Below, piece after piece: positions 33,561 to 44,027 of a stretch of 64,000 nucleotides of DNA; position 1 is the first letter of the stretch; every line of letters starts with the position of its first letter. Location: assembly GCF_018873765.1 (NCBI RefSeq), contig NC_057925.1, positions 6,893,568 through 6,957,567 on the forward strand. Reading direction: 5' to 3'. Origin of the DNA: Telopea speciosissima (Eukaryota; Streptophyta; Magnoliopsida; Proteales; Proteaceae). The notes beneath the pieces are model-generated. The model saw nothing but the letters and a program-made list of their open reading frames with translations, did no database searches and was not told the DNA's origin. The translations under genes were made by a program, and so were the position numbers.

Positions 33561-34000
33561 GGTTTAAGTACCAAAAGTAGGATGGAGATAAAGTGGTAAT
33601 TTTTTGCCATTCGGTAGCCATAGAAATCAGCTAGCTAGGCTTGTCTCATCATTGTCGAAACGTTTTCCCAAGGTGTAAAAATGGAGTGTCTTGTTTACCA
33701 AAAATGTATGCAATGTCTAAAAATTGACTTTCAATGACTCTTAAGATAACGTGAGATAAAAGAAATCCTAAAATTCAATAAAACATGTATTTGATAGCAA
33801 AAAACAGGGAAACAAGATAAGAGAAAGACAATATTATATCATGCAACCTAGACATGGATTGCTAAATCAAAATGCTACATGCATTTAAGTGAAAAACTAA
33901 AAAGGAAATCCTAAGCATATGCATGAAGAGAGAATGCATCACGACATGAATGCAAGGTGAGACGAGACCATGCATACAATAATAATTAAAAAAAAAAAAA

Positions 34001-34348
34001 GGGTAAATTACACATCACCCCCTAGTTTTCAAACGAAACTCAAATCACCCCTGGTTTTTGAAAATATCCAAATCACCCCCTATATTAGACCCCAATATAA
34101 CAAATTAGTCCCTATCGTTAGTTTTTATGTTGTTAATTTAAATTCCTAAACTACCCTTGAAGATGAAGGAGGGTAATATTGTAAATTTAATTCTAATGTT
34201 TTAGTACAAGGGTAAAATAGTCCTTTCACACCAATAACTGACATCACACTAACACCGTTACTGTAGAGGGGGATGGATGAGTATTTTCAAAAACCAGGGG
34301 GTGATTTGAGTTTCGTTTGAAAATCAGGAGATGATGTGTAATTTACCC
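34001..34348 (+). mobile_element. Foldback MITE, ends GGGTAAATTACACATCA
   Basis: The left arm (34001 to about 34060) and inverted right arm (about 34290-34348) match over roughly 60 bases, including 'ttttcaaacgaaactcaaat'. Both flanks are A-rich, so a TSD of about 9 A residues is possible but not diagnostic. The TIR start resembles the Mutator-like elements in this window. Confidence 0.75.
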
Positions 34349-35131
34349 ATAAAAAAAAAAGAACCTATGATATAAGATAACAAAAACAAAAAATCATATA
34401 AACTAAGGAGAGACCTTAACATATCAAATTAAGAATTGAAGAGACCCATATGCACGAAAACTCCTCATGGTTATTTGAAGGAAAGATAAACATAAGCATA
34501 CAATAGACATGAAATACATACAAAGCATAGGCAATACCATGCATGAGAAGAAGAAAATAGTGAATATATGGATGACATCTCCTTAAAGTGAAATACAAAA
34601 CAAAAGGTGTCCAAAGTGGATGTGTGCAACTTCTACCTAGGGAGATAAAATCTTACAACAATGTAGGTGTGTGCAACCACTACCTCTGGAGGTAGGATTA
34701 CACACACCATGTCCATGTTTTGTAGAAAAAGAGAATATACAGGAAATGAAAGAAAATATAATAAAAGAATAGATGTTTACCTTCTTGAAGAACATAGAAC
34801 AAGAAGGGTTGGAGGCTGCTCTTGACTTAGAAGAGAAGTCTAATCTTGGAATATAACACCCACTAATTAGGGTTTCTTCCACTTTCTCTCTTCTCAACTC
34901 AACTTTGGTCTCAACACTTAGATCAACCAAAGAAAAATTAAGGACCTCAACCCAACATGGGAAGATTTGTATTCATAGATTAGGAGAGGAGTACACAATC
35001 CTAAACACGTTTAAGGATCAAAAGACCCATCTAAATCATCCTTGGTGCACAATATGCCAATACACTTGGCCAATCACATATTTCCAAGTCAATTACCACG
35101 TCTAAGGAGGCTTCTTGGGGGCTAAAGAATG

Positions 35132-35323
35132 GGACTTAACTCCTCTTAGGTTCCCTGCCTGGTCTGGTCAGGTTCGTAGGTTCCTCTCATATGGGACCGG
35201 AAATGACGACCTCACCCCCTGCCCGAACACACTACCCGGGTGGGGTGAGGTTGTCATTTTTGCCCTCCCTATGAGAGGAACCTACTAACCTGACCGGGCA
35301 GGGAACCTGAGAGGAGAAAAATT
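35132..35323 (+). mobile_element. Hairpin MITE with 10-bp TSD
   Basis: Arms pair over the 'ggttccctgcc' and 'gaggaacct' blocks at both ends. The exact 10-bp repeat CTAAAGAATG lies at 35122-35131 and 35324-35333. The centre (ccctgcccgaacac, acccgggtggggtg) resembles the MITE at 15283-15454. Confidence 0.8.
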
Positions 35324-35854
35324 CTAAAGAATGTCTATAAATGAATTCCAAGCTTCCAAATTAATCTCAAAAATATGGTATCCACACTATTTTGTAAACC
35401 CCAATATTCAATAGTGAAATGCGTCAGTTTGAAGCCTGTCTAGAGTTGGTCCGAAAACGTTCAAATGCCCATATCTGAGGTTCCATAGGTCCAATTGTAT
35501 GACTCAAAAGCCATTGACCTAAGTTAAGCATGTCTTTCCTCACCACTTCATGCATGTAAAGTGCCCATCCTAATTATATTGGAAGGAGCTAGATTAACAT
35601 AAAAAACATAATAAGTTGAATGGGAAAAAACATAATAAGCTGAATGGGTGTAATACAAAACTATACTGCTAATGATAAAACTCTTAATCTGAATCTAGCT
35701 ATAGTAACTAAAATAAATGATATTCTTTTATTCTCTTAATATTGATCACTAGTTAAGGAGAATGCATGCCTTGTAGAAGAATGAGATGTATACCATAACC
35801 CATATTGATTTACGTACTGAGAAAGGCTAATCTTTAAAACAAAAAAATAGAAAA

Positions 35855-36075
35855 ACTAATCTTTTCATTTTTTTATTGGAAAATCAAATATATAAAAAAG
35901 AAGAAACATAACATATACAAGACAGAAAGGACCTCTTAAGACATCTGTTGGACAGGCCCAAAACAGATCGAATTGAGGCCTTTAACAAGGAGTGAGACCC
36001 CTCAAACCCGAGGGGAGCCTCACAAGCTAGAGAAGCAAACAACCAAAAGAATCCACAAAAACAAGACAAGAGGGA
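35855..36075 (-). mobile_element. Possible short LINE 3' end (minus strand)
   Basis: On the minus strand the stretch ends 'gattttccaataaaaaaatg', a common 3' end of plant L1 elements, preceded by about 190 bases of LINE-like 3' untranslated character. It lies downstream of the CYP89A stop codon. No TSD was found. Confidence 0.3.
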
Positions 36076-36156
36076 ACATATCTAGAGGAAGATATTCCTA
36101 GGGGATTAAGGAAGGCTAATCTTTATTCTGATATTATTATTTTTTTTTAATTTTTT

Positions 36157-37707
36157 TTACCTTGGAGACACGTGGGCCCTCAAGGGGTTCTTCATCCCAG
36201 TGGTGGACTCATCCTTCTCTGACAAGTCAACATCATTTCCTCCATCAATTGCCGTCCATTTGTAACTCCAGACCAAATTGGCTACAAAATACTCAAGATG
36301 CAGCATACCAACACCAAGCCCAGGGCAAATCCTCCTCCCTGCACCAAATGGAATCATCTTAAGCTCCTTACTGCCAGTTAAATCAACAACTTCCCCTTCA
36401 CCACCTTCATTCTCAGCCATGAACCTTTCTGGCTTAAAAACCATTGGATCCTTCCAAACTTTTGGGTCCCTACCCATCTCAGCCACCATGAAATTCATCA
36501 CAGAATTCTTAGGGATTACATGACCTTCCAATACAATTTCTTCCTTAACAGAATGTGGAAAAACAAAGTGGCTAGGTGTGTGCAATCTCAGCCCTTCCAA
36601 CGCTACCGCCTTTAAATATGGTAATTTTGGCAAATCCTCTTCTCTAATCATCTCTTTCGATGATCCAGAGCTGTTGTTCTTAACAACAACTCCTTTGATT
36701 TCATTATAAAGCTTTTCTTGAATCTTCTGATCCTTCACCAAGTGTGCCATGATCCACTCCACCACAGTCGTCACCGATTCAGTCCCTGCGCCTAGGAACT
36801 CAGAGACATGAGTCACTATTTCTTCGTCGGTGACCTTCCTTCCTCCGTCCATTGTGATTTCAAGATCGAACAGTGAATCAACGTAGGAGGTAATGTATCC
36901 ATCTGGGTTCTCTTGTTTAATCTTCTCCCTTCGTTCTCGACGAGATTTTATCGAAGGAAGTAAAGCAGATTCTTGATTGCTACGGATTTCAAGTAGTTGG
37001 TTCCAAGTTCTTCTAAAAAGGTATTTCCCAACTGTAGGGAACACACTGAAGAGATTGATTCTGATGAAATTAGCAACTACAGTTCCTTCTACTTCTTCGA
37101 TTTTTCTGATCGTCTTCTCATCAAGTTTTTCGCCGAAACACATGAAAAGAAGTAAGCAGAACATGGCGTATCGAAAGTGATACATCACTGGCACGAACTC
37201 ACCTGACTCAATTTGTTTGTTGAGTCCATCTTTTATTATTTCCATGGCCCAAGTACGGCCTTCGCGAAATGATTTATACCGGGAAGAGGTGAGGATTTCG
37301 GTTGTGAGATTACGACGAAAGAGACTCCAACGAGGACCAGAGGAGGAGCCAATATCATAGTGGTTCTTGAGGATGCAACCAAGGGTGACAGGTCCAGGGC
37401 GATGAGCAAGGGCTGCACCATTTTGGATTAGGGCTTGATGAGCTAAAGAGTGACTTGAAACGAAGAAGGAAGGGGAAGAGAAAACGTAGATAGTAACAAT
37501 ACTTCCATACTTGTGGTGAAGGTCACGGAAGAATGACCCAACACCTGATGACAAGTATTTGCTGACCAAAAGAGTGTGGCCAAATATGGGGAGTGAAGGA
37601 GGGCCTGGTGGGAGATTGATTTTGCTGTGAGAGAGTTGATCGATGAAGAATTTTAGGGTTACACAGAGACAAAGGGAGAGGAGAAGAATGAGCAGCCACA
37701 CTTCCAT
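36157..37707 (-). CDS. CYP89A (family): CYP89A-like cytochrome P450, intact, intronless
   Basis: The 516-residue single-exon frame has the full P450 layout: N-terminal membrane anchor (about residues 4-21), proline hinge LPPGPPSLPIFG (32-43), I-helix GAGTESVTTVVEW, K-helix ExxR in LEGLRLHTP, FKPERF, and the heme loop FGAGRRICPG with the ligand Cys at about residue 461. Length and lack of introns fit the CYP89 family (A-type P450s). CYP89A9 of Arabidopsis deformylates chlorophyll catabolites in leaf senescence; whether this paralog does so is inference. It would be ER-anchored and need a P450 reductase. A TATA box lies about 140 bases upstream. A truncated copy is at 27036-27930. Confidence 0.95.
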   Translation of the reverse strand: MEVWLLILLLSLCLCVTLKFFIDQLSHSKINLPPGPPSLPIFGHTLLVSKYLSSGVGSFFRDLHHKYGSIVTIYVFSSPSFFVSSHSLAHQALIQNGAALAHRPGPVTLGCILKNHYDIGSSSGPRWSLFRRNLTTEILTSSRYKSFREGRTWAMEIIKDGLNKQIESGEFVPVMYHFRYAMFCLLLFMCFGEKLDEKTIRKIEEVEGTVVANFIRINLFSVFPTVGKYLFRRTWNQLLEIRSNQESALLPSIKSRRERREKIKQENPDGYITSYVDSLFDLEITMDGGRKVTDEEIVTHVSEFLGAGTESVTTVVEWIMAHLVKDQKIQEKLYNEIKGVVVKNNSSGSSKEMIREEDLPKLPYLKAVALEGLRLHTPSHFVFPHSVKEEIVLEGHVIPKNSVMNFMVAEMGRDPKVWKDPMVFKPERFMAENEGGEGEVVDLTGSKELKMIPFGAGRRICPGLGVGMLHLEYFVANLVWSYKWTAIDGGNDVDLSEKDESTTGMKNPLRAHVSPR

Positions 37708-37846
37708 TATAGGCTAAGGGAAGTTTCAATTAGAACGTATAGATAGTGGTGAGAAGAAAGAAATTAAGTACTTGTAGCTTCTCCAAAAGCAATGGAAATG
37801 AAGCAATAAGTGGAGTTGGGTGGAAGACAAATGGGAGTGCTTAGGG

Positions 37847-37855
37847 TTTTATATA
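37847..37855 (-). promoter_or_regulatory. TATA box candidate for the CYP89A gene
   Basis: TATATAAAA on the minus strand lies about 140 bases upstream of the CYP89A ATG at 37707. The same block is conserved in the duplicated upstream copies near 28070 and 30075. Confidence 0.55.
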
Positions 37856-38086
37856 GTGTTTGGAGATCCACCCCTTTGTATTATACTATGATATTATTAT
37901 TTTTTTTTTTTTTTGGGTGCAAGAAACCCTAACCCCAGCCGCCTCAACAAGGGAGAAAGGGAATTTATTCATTTTTTTTTTTTTTTTTTGGATAGAAATT
38001 CATAGTTAACATGTATAAGATATGGATGGAGTATGAATTACTCTTTTTTTTGGGTAAAAGTTTTAAACAAATTGTTTTTTTTTTTT

Positions 38087-39505
38087 GGAAAAATTACACT
38101 GCCATCTCCTAAGGTTTGTACTAAATACAGAGTGACCTCTGAATGCTCACTTCGTTAGTTAGGTGTTACAGTGATGGTTAAGTTTGTCCTCAAATGACTA
38201 ATATAACCCTTTTAGGGTATAAGCTTACCATTTTGCCCATAGGCCCTAACTTCACACCCCCTCTTCTCAGATTTTTCTCCTCTCACTCTGCCCTCTCTTT
38301 CTCTCTCTCTGCCTAAGCAGAAGAAGGGTAATAACAGTCGCCTCCCTCGATAAAAATCTCACAGGAACCATTCCTCCCACCATAAAAAATCTCAAGCACC
38401 TCACCACGATCCGCCAAGGTAAACGGCAAAGGGAGATTTGCCTTACCCAAACCAGTCCTCCGATAGACGCATCTATTGCTTTCGTTTTTTGCTCGCAGTT
38501 ACTCTCCATTTTTCTCCACAAAAAAAAGAAAAAAGGAATTTTAACTAACAATCTCAGTCTTCATTTTGATTTCCAATAAAACAAATTCTCCAGAATTAGA
38601 GATCTCTCCCAGATGAAACACAGCCTATATAGTATATGAAAAAAAATCCCCTCAAAAAAATAAAGTTTATGATAAAAAGATAGAGATTCAAAACCCAGCA
38701 GAAGAAAAAACAAACATTTAATAAAAAAAACACTAGAATGAGATTGGGTCTCTTGCGGACTGAAAACCGAAACAGTAAATAGTGGATAGGGTTTTGTTTT
38801 GTGAGGACAAGATCCAGGAAGATTTCATTCCTTAAACGGTTCTCTGAATCAACTCATAAGCTCATTATTTCCCCTTTTTTTCTCTTTCTTTTTTTTCTTT
38901 TTTTTTTTTTTTTTGGGCTTTTGCCTCTTATGTTTTGCTTGACTGTGATTTTCGGAGTTTTAAAAATGAGGTAGAGAGATGAACACCATCAGGTTATCAG
39001 GTTGGATTGCTCCAAGACCTCACCGATGAGGATGTACTTGAAGACAATGATGAACTAGCTCGGACTCTAGTCGATTCCTTGATTGAAAACAATGCTCTTC
39101 AATTGCTGGTTCAGAATCTTGGGAGGTTGAATGAGAATGACCCAGATGAGATGACTGCGATTTATAACACTCTTGCTACTATCGAGAACATGATTGAAGG
39201 TGAGAGGACCAAGTTGTTGCAGTGGCTATTGGTTAAAGACTGCATTTGCTGCTTTGATGAAGCGTCATTATCTCTGCAACGAACATGGGAAGAGGAACAA
39301 GGGAAGAGGGAATGTGAAGTTTGGGATGTCCTACGGGTAAAATGGTAAACTCACACCGTGAAAGGGGTATATTAGTCATTTGTCCATTACCATCACACCT
39401 AATTAACGGAATGGGAATTCAAGGGGTGCAACTGTATAATTTAAAAACACAAAGAGTCTATATTTAGTATAAACCTCAGGAGTTGGCAGTGTAATTTTTT
39501 TTTTA
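38087..39505 (+). mobile_element. Pack-MULE-like element carrying a CTNNBL1 gene fragment
   Basis: The arms (from about 38091 and, inverted, to about 39500) start AAATTACACTGCCA and pair over roughly 200 bases, including 'caaatgactaatata' and 'taccattttgccc'/'taccattttaccc'. Poly-T flanks hide the TSD. The element interrupts the upstream region of the CYP89A gene, and the duplicated copies near 28200-28500 lack it. Its interior holds a fragment of a beta-catenin-like protein 1 gene (39004-39290). TIR type and gene capture fit a Pack-MULE. Confidence 0.7.
39004..39290 (+). pseudogene. Captured fragment of a beta-catenin-like protein 1 (CTNNBL1) gene
   Basis: The open frame 39007-39348 reads DEDVLEDNDELARTLVDSL, IENNALQLLVQNLGRLNEND, PDEMTAIYNTLATIENMIE and ERTKLLQWLL. 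These follow the order of the armadillo-type region of plant CTNNBL1 proteins, which are spliceosome (Prp19/CDC5 complex) associated. About ten residues normally between ENMIE and ERTKLL are missing, and after LLVKD the match stops. The parent gene is elsewhere. The fragment probably has no function of its own, though it keeps an open frame of 113 codons. Confidence 0.75.
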
Positions 39506-40123
39506 TTTTTTTTTTTGGAGTATATCACATATGGATGGAGTATGAATTATATTATTCATTTTAAAGAAATTGTGGCACAAACCCGACTGAGTTAGGGTTG
39601 GGTAGATTTTTGAGAGGTGCCATATTAAATATTTCAATATTTATTATTACAATTTTCACGTTAAACAAATTTTTTCTTTTGATTTATTATTATTTTTAGG
39701 GAAATTCAATTAGCTTGAACAAGAAAGAAATGAAGTGCAGTTTCTATAAAAATAATGACAATGACAAGATAAATGGAATTTGGGTAAAAGACAAATTGGA
39801 TATTTTTTTTTTGTTGCTAAAAGGTTTGTATTTTTTTTTTTTGGGCAAAGACTAACAGGTTGTATTTTTTTTTGGACAAGAAGAAATGAAGTTCAGTTTA
39901 TAGAATTAATGACTTTTTCTTTTTGTAAGAAGAAAAAATTTATGAAGGATAAGGTGAGAAACTCATTGCCGGGCATTACATAGATCACGTAACCACGGAT
40001 CGGAAACAGGCACACCATCGTACACGTCATCAATAGGGCCCTCCTTGCAAGGTGTAGAGAGCTCATTTTATATTTTCTCCCGGAGGTTTTCCGTGACGAT
40101 GATGAGTACACCATCATACACGT

Positions 40124-40125
<2 letters not shown>

Positions 40126-40165
<40 letters not shown>
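40126..40165. repeat. (GA)n microsatellite
   Basis: About 20 uninterrupted GA units. The frames predicted across it are low-complexity artefacts. Confidence 0.9.
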
Positions 40166-40169
<4 letters not shown>

Positions 40170-40312
40170 GTGAGGAGAGAAGGAGCCGAGAGAGTGAAAG
40201 GAAGAGAGAAAAAGAAGGAAATAAAGAAGGAAATAAAGATGAGAGAAAATAGGAGAGGGAGAGATAAACAAGGAGAGAGAGAGAAAGGGTTCAGCCAAGG
40301 AAGCCGGCACCA

Positions 40313-40355
40313 ACCCCCCCCCCCCCTCCCTCCCTCCCTCCCTCCCTCCCTCCCT
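40313..40355. repeat. C-run and (CCCT)n microsatellite
   Basis: A run of about 14 C residues is followed by eight or so CCCT units. Confidence 0.9.
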
Positions 40356-40379
40356 TGTGCGTCTTGAAGCCACTTAGGC

Positions 40380-41900
40380 TGCTGATGGGGCTTTTGTCCA
40401 CTGTTTAAAACAGAAAAAAAAGAGAAGAAAATAGAAGGTGAAAAAGAATAGGAAATTAGAGGTTGAAGAAGATACATGATTTTTGGGGTCTAGCATAGAT
40501 CCTATGGGTTTGGGCCTATATCTTTGTGGGTTTTCATAATGGGCGTAATTTAAAACCCTGCTGGACCTATACTCTGTTTTAAGCCCACACTTGTATCATG
40601 CTAATAGATTAACTTATATTGAAATTTTATTACAAGGCTTCAATTGGTCATAAAATATTTCTGTGATGCAAGCCATTTTATGTTTTAAATGTCACTGATT
40701 TGGGCTTCTAAATGGCTCTAAACTGATAAGATGGACCTAACATTGAATGGGTGTTTGATACACCTATACCTTTGGCTGGACTTTATGTGCCCTATTGGAG
40801 CCTTTTCCGGGCCTTACTTCTTAGTCAGATTTTGATAAAAGGTGGGATTTTCCCTGAGTCGCCTATAGTAAGGAGCATTGAGGACCTTTCCCTTTCATAA
40901 CTCTCTCCATTCATTAGCCTACCTTCGGTTCCTTAAGGCGCTCTTCTCTTATTCATATGAGTTGTATATACCTTGGGTTGGACTTTATGTTTTCAGCCAC
41001 TGTTTTGGGCCTATTTAATTGTTTACACTATTAATACCTTAGGCATAAGTAAAATAATATTAAATTAAACTTACTGTTAGAAAATTTAATGAAAGAACTT
41101 AAGATTTGATTAAATTTAATGAATCAAGTAGAAGGAAAGATAATTCGATTAACGACTATATGGACATTAAAATGGATAAATCTATGTAGCGATACACAAA
41201 CAAGATAAAGCGGCTGTTTTAAAGAAACAAAATCATGAACACAGAATAGGCTATTATAGCCCAACGTAAAAGGAAATAAAAGTTTAAAGAAAGGACTGGT
41301 TTATTGGTTCTCCTATGGGCTAACAAGACAAGTAATATAATGGAAGAAAAAAAACAGAGGAAAGAGATAAAAAACATAATTTTATAAAGAATGAATAATG
41401 TACAGACTCAAACAATTAAATAATTACACAAGGACTTGGAACCTAAAGAACTTAATTGAAGGATCATGAACAATAAAAGAATTTACAAGCTGGAATGAAA
41501 CCCTAAACTAAAAGCATACGTGGCTGGAAATTCAAGGACACATGCATGAGGGTCTTCTTCCAGTTTCTTTCAGGCACAAATTGTATTGTGAGTGTAAATA
41601 TTGTTTACTTTATGATTTTCTTAAGATATTACTCAACATGTTACTAACTCTTTATCTCTAATTGAATACCATGAGCTGATCGATTATTGATGGATCTCAT
41701 ATTATCATTTGTAACGGAAATTATATTAAGGAAATAGATGAACTAGAATGAACTTCAAGTATTGCTTATGACAAATCTTTTGTTGCTATTTCTATGGTTT
41801 TGGTTATACAGGGAGGACACAAGAAGCAAAGGCTCGAACCATTCCTGAGGGACTTCAATGAGCAAGAGAATTAAGGGCCGAAATCGTCGACATATGGACT
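40380..41900. other. Intergenic stretch without recognised genes
   Basis: AT-rich DNA with no long open frame, no TIR pair and no LTR signature that I can support. Confidence 0.4.
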
Positions 41901-42540
41901 GATTGTCAAAGCATGGTTGATTGGTTGATGCATAATGATGAGATTTGGCCTTGGACATTTTCATAGTTTTTTGGGACATTAAATGTGTTGTTAAAATGTT
42001 TACTAAAGTATTTGAATTAAAACAAGATAGGGATTGAATAGCCTTGGCGAATTGCTTAGCGTAAAGGCCTAGATCAAAAAAACTTAGGTTACGCTCTCAG
42101 CGGATAATGTGTACTCTTTCCTTTCTTGGTATTATTGAAGTTTTCTTACTGAAAAAAATACCAAATAAATTTGACCCTATAACCCAAAAAAATTTATCGG
42201 CATGTTGAAATGATTCTAGAACAAGATGTATAAATAGAAACCCTTTTCCCTAAAAGGTATGGATTAGGCAAGATAGATTTTACATACATTTACTTGGGGG
42301 ATTCTCGACAGGGGATCCTAGGGGTTTCAAAGTTGCACCTACACTGGTAGGCCCAATCTGAACCAACTGATTGAAGCCCAAGGCCAAAACGTATCGAGCT
42401 CAAACACCGGCCAATTAAAAATCAGGCAATCCCCGTGCAAGGTAGTGGCTCGATGGTCATCCGGCCGAATACTATGACCAATCGACCAATACTCAGACCG
42501 TTTATAGTCCAGTTTTATGATAGACTTATGATTTTGAAAG

Positions 42541-42790
42541 TCGTCCTTGGCGCGTTGGTCAAGTGCTCACTTGTTGAACGCTTGATCATGGGTTCAAGTT
42601 CTGGAAACAGCCTCTTTGGAAACAGGGGTAAGGCTGCGTACATTTGACAAATCCAGATCCTCTATTGCCGAGCCGCCCGGCAAGACCGTGCTGCCCAAAC
42701 ATGGTGCTGCACGCAATAACCGTCTTACCCCCACTCAGGCAAGGCGTTTGGGCAGGGGTAAGGCGGACATTGAGCACAACACCGCTAAAC
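42541..42790 (+). mobile_element. Au-like SINE, copy 1
   Basis: The sequence has a tRNA-like head with an A-box-like 'ggcgcgttggtcaag' and a B-box-like 'gggttcaagttctgg'. The Au-family core 'aggggtaaggctgcgtacat' and 'ttgacaaatccagat' follow. The second half has an inserted or rearranged inverse segment (ttacccccactcaggcaagg). Copy 2 lies at 43598-43740. Confidence 0.7.
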
Positions 42791-42939
42791 CTGCAATGTT
42801 AGAGGGCCATCTTTGATACCAAGTAGCAGGAGGTTATATCCGCAGCTCCTTCAAGTTAAATTGGTTTTAGCCTTAATTATTTGTATGTGACATGGGGAGA
42901 CTTATATGTACAATATGTTCCTTATTCACATCCTTTTTC

Positions 42940-43016
42940 ATAGATCAGAATTTGTCAAAAACAACTCTAGGAATTGCACCAAGATGAAGGCCACCATCGA
43001 TATGGAGTGTGAGCAT
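42940..43016 (-). pseudogene. CYP704 exon 5 tail fragment in the duplicated unit
   Basis: The minus-strand sequence matches the last ~70 bases of CYP704 copy B exon 5, coding for the HIDGGLHLGAIPRV region, and the first 3' untranslated bases. It ends abruptly at the unit junction, so it is a by-product of the tandem duplication. Confidence 0.8.
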
Positions 43017-43597
43017 GATTGTCAAAGCATGGTTGATTGGTTGATGCATAATGATGAGATTTGCCCTTGGACATTTTCACAGTTTTTTGGGACATTAAAT
43101 GTGTTGTTAAACCGTTTACTAAACTATTGAAGTTTTCTCACTGGAAAAAATACCAAAAAATCTGACCCTATAACCCAAAACAATTTATCGGCATGTTGAA
43201 ATGATTCTAGAACAAGATGTACATATAGAAACCCTTTTCCCTAAAAGGTATGAATTAGACAAGATACATTTTACATACATTTACTTGGGGGATTCTCGAC
43301 AGGGGATCCTAGGGGTTTCAAAAGTTGCACCCACACTGGTAGGCCCGATCTAAACCACCTGGTTGAAGCCTAAGACCAAAACGTATCCGGCTCAAACACC
43401 GGCCAAATAATAATCAGGCAATCCCCGTGCAAGGTAGTGGCTCGATGGTCATCCAGCCTAATACTGTGACCAATCAACCAATACTTAGACCGTTTATAGC
43501 CCAATTAACCCAATCAAGCCTATTTAACCCACTATAACTATGGTTAAACATGGTAGACATATACCAAAAAAAAAACATATGATAGACTTATGGTTTC

Positions 43598-43740
43598 GAA
43601 GGTTGTGCTTGGCGTGTTGGTCAAGTGTTCATTGGTTGAACGCTTGGTCACAGGTTCAAGTCTTGGAAATAACCTCTCTGGAAACAGGGGTAAAGCTGCA
43701 TACATTTGACGCTCCCCAGACCCTGCTAAACCTGCGATGT
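43598..43740 (+). mobile_element. Au-like SINE, copy 2
   Basis: It shows the same head ('ggcgtgttggtcaagtg', 'aggttcaagtcttgg') and Au core 'aggggtaaagctgcatacat' followed by 'ttgacgctccccagaccctg', which is closer to the Au consensus than copy 1. It was duplicated with the 1.1-kb unit. Confidence 0.7.
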
Positions 43741-43804
43741 TAGAGGGCCATCTTTGAAACCAAGTAGTAGGAGGTTATATCCGCAGCTCCTTCAGGTTAA
43801 ATTG

Positions 43805-43896
43805 TTTTTTTTTTTTTTTTTTTTTTTTTTTGATGAAAACAAGTAAATAAACATACTATTAAACAGCAAAAGGTACAGATGTTAAGAATACAAACA
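43805..43896 (-). mobile_element. Short LINE 3' end insertion with 14-bp TSD
   Basis: A 27-base T run followed by 'gatgaaaacaag' is, on the minus strand, '...cttgttttcatc' plus poly-A, the same 3' end as the LINE at 8551-13105. Flanks TTCAGGTTAAATTG (43791-43804) and TTCAAGTTAAATTG (43897-43910) are a 14-bp TSD with one mismatch. Unit 1 of the tandem duplication has the empty site near 42850-42865. Confidence 0.85.
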
Positions 43897-44027
43897 TTCA
43901 AGTTAAATTGGTTTTAGCCTCATTTATATGTGACATGGGGAGACTTATATGTACAATATGTTCCTCATTCACAACACTTAGACTTATATGTACAATATGT
44001 TCCTTATTCACAATACTTTTTCATAGA

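Noticed and set aside
39893..40477. 194-residue minus-strand open frame rich in Ser, Leu and Phe
   Set aside because: It runs through the (GA)n and (CCCT)n microsatellites; the residues reflect repeat composition and no domain is visible.
41755..41979. 74-residue minus-strand open frame
   Set aside because: It covers the start of the tandem unit, where the plus-strand copy in unit 2 reads DCQSMVDWLMHND, perhaps an RNase H scrap; neither frame is a gene I can support.
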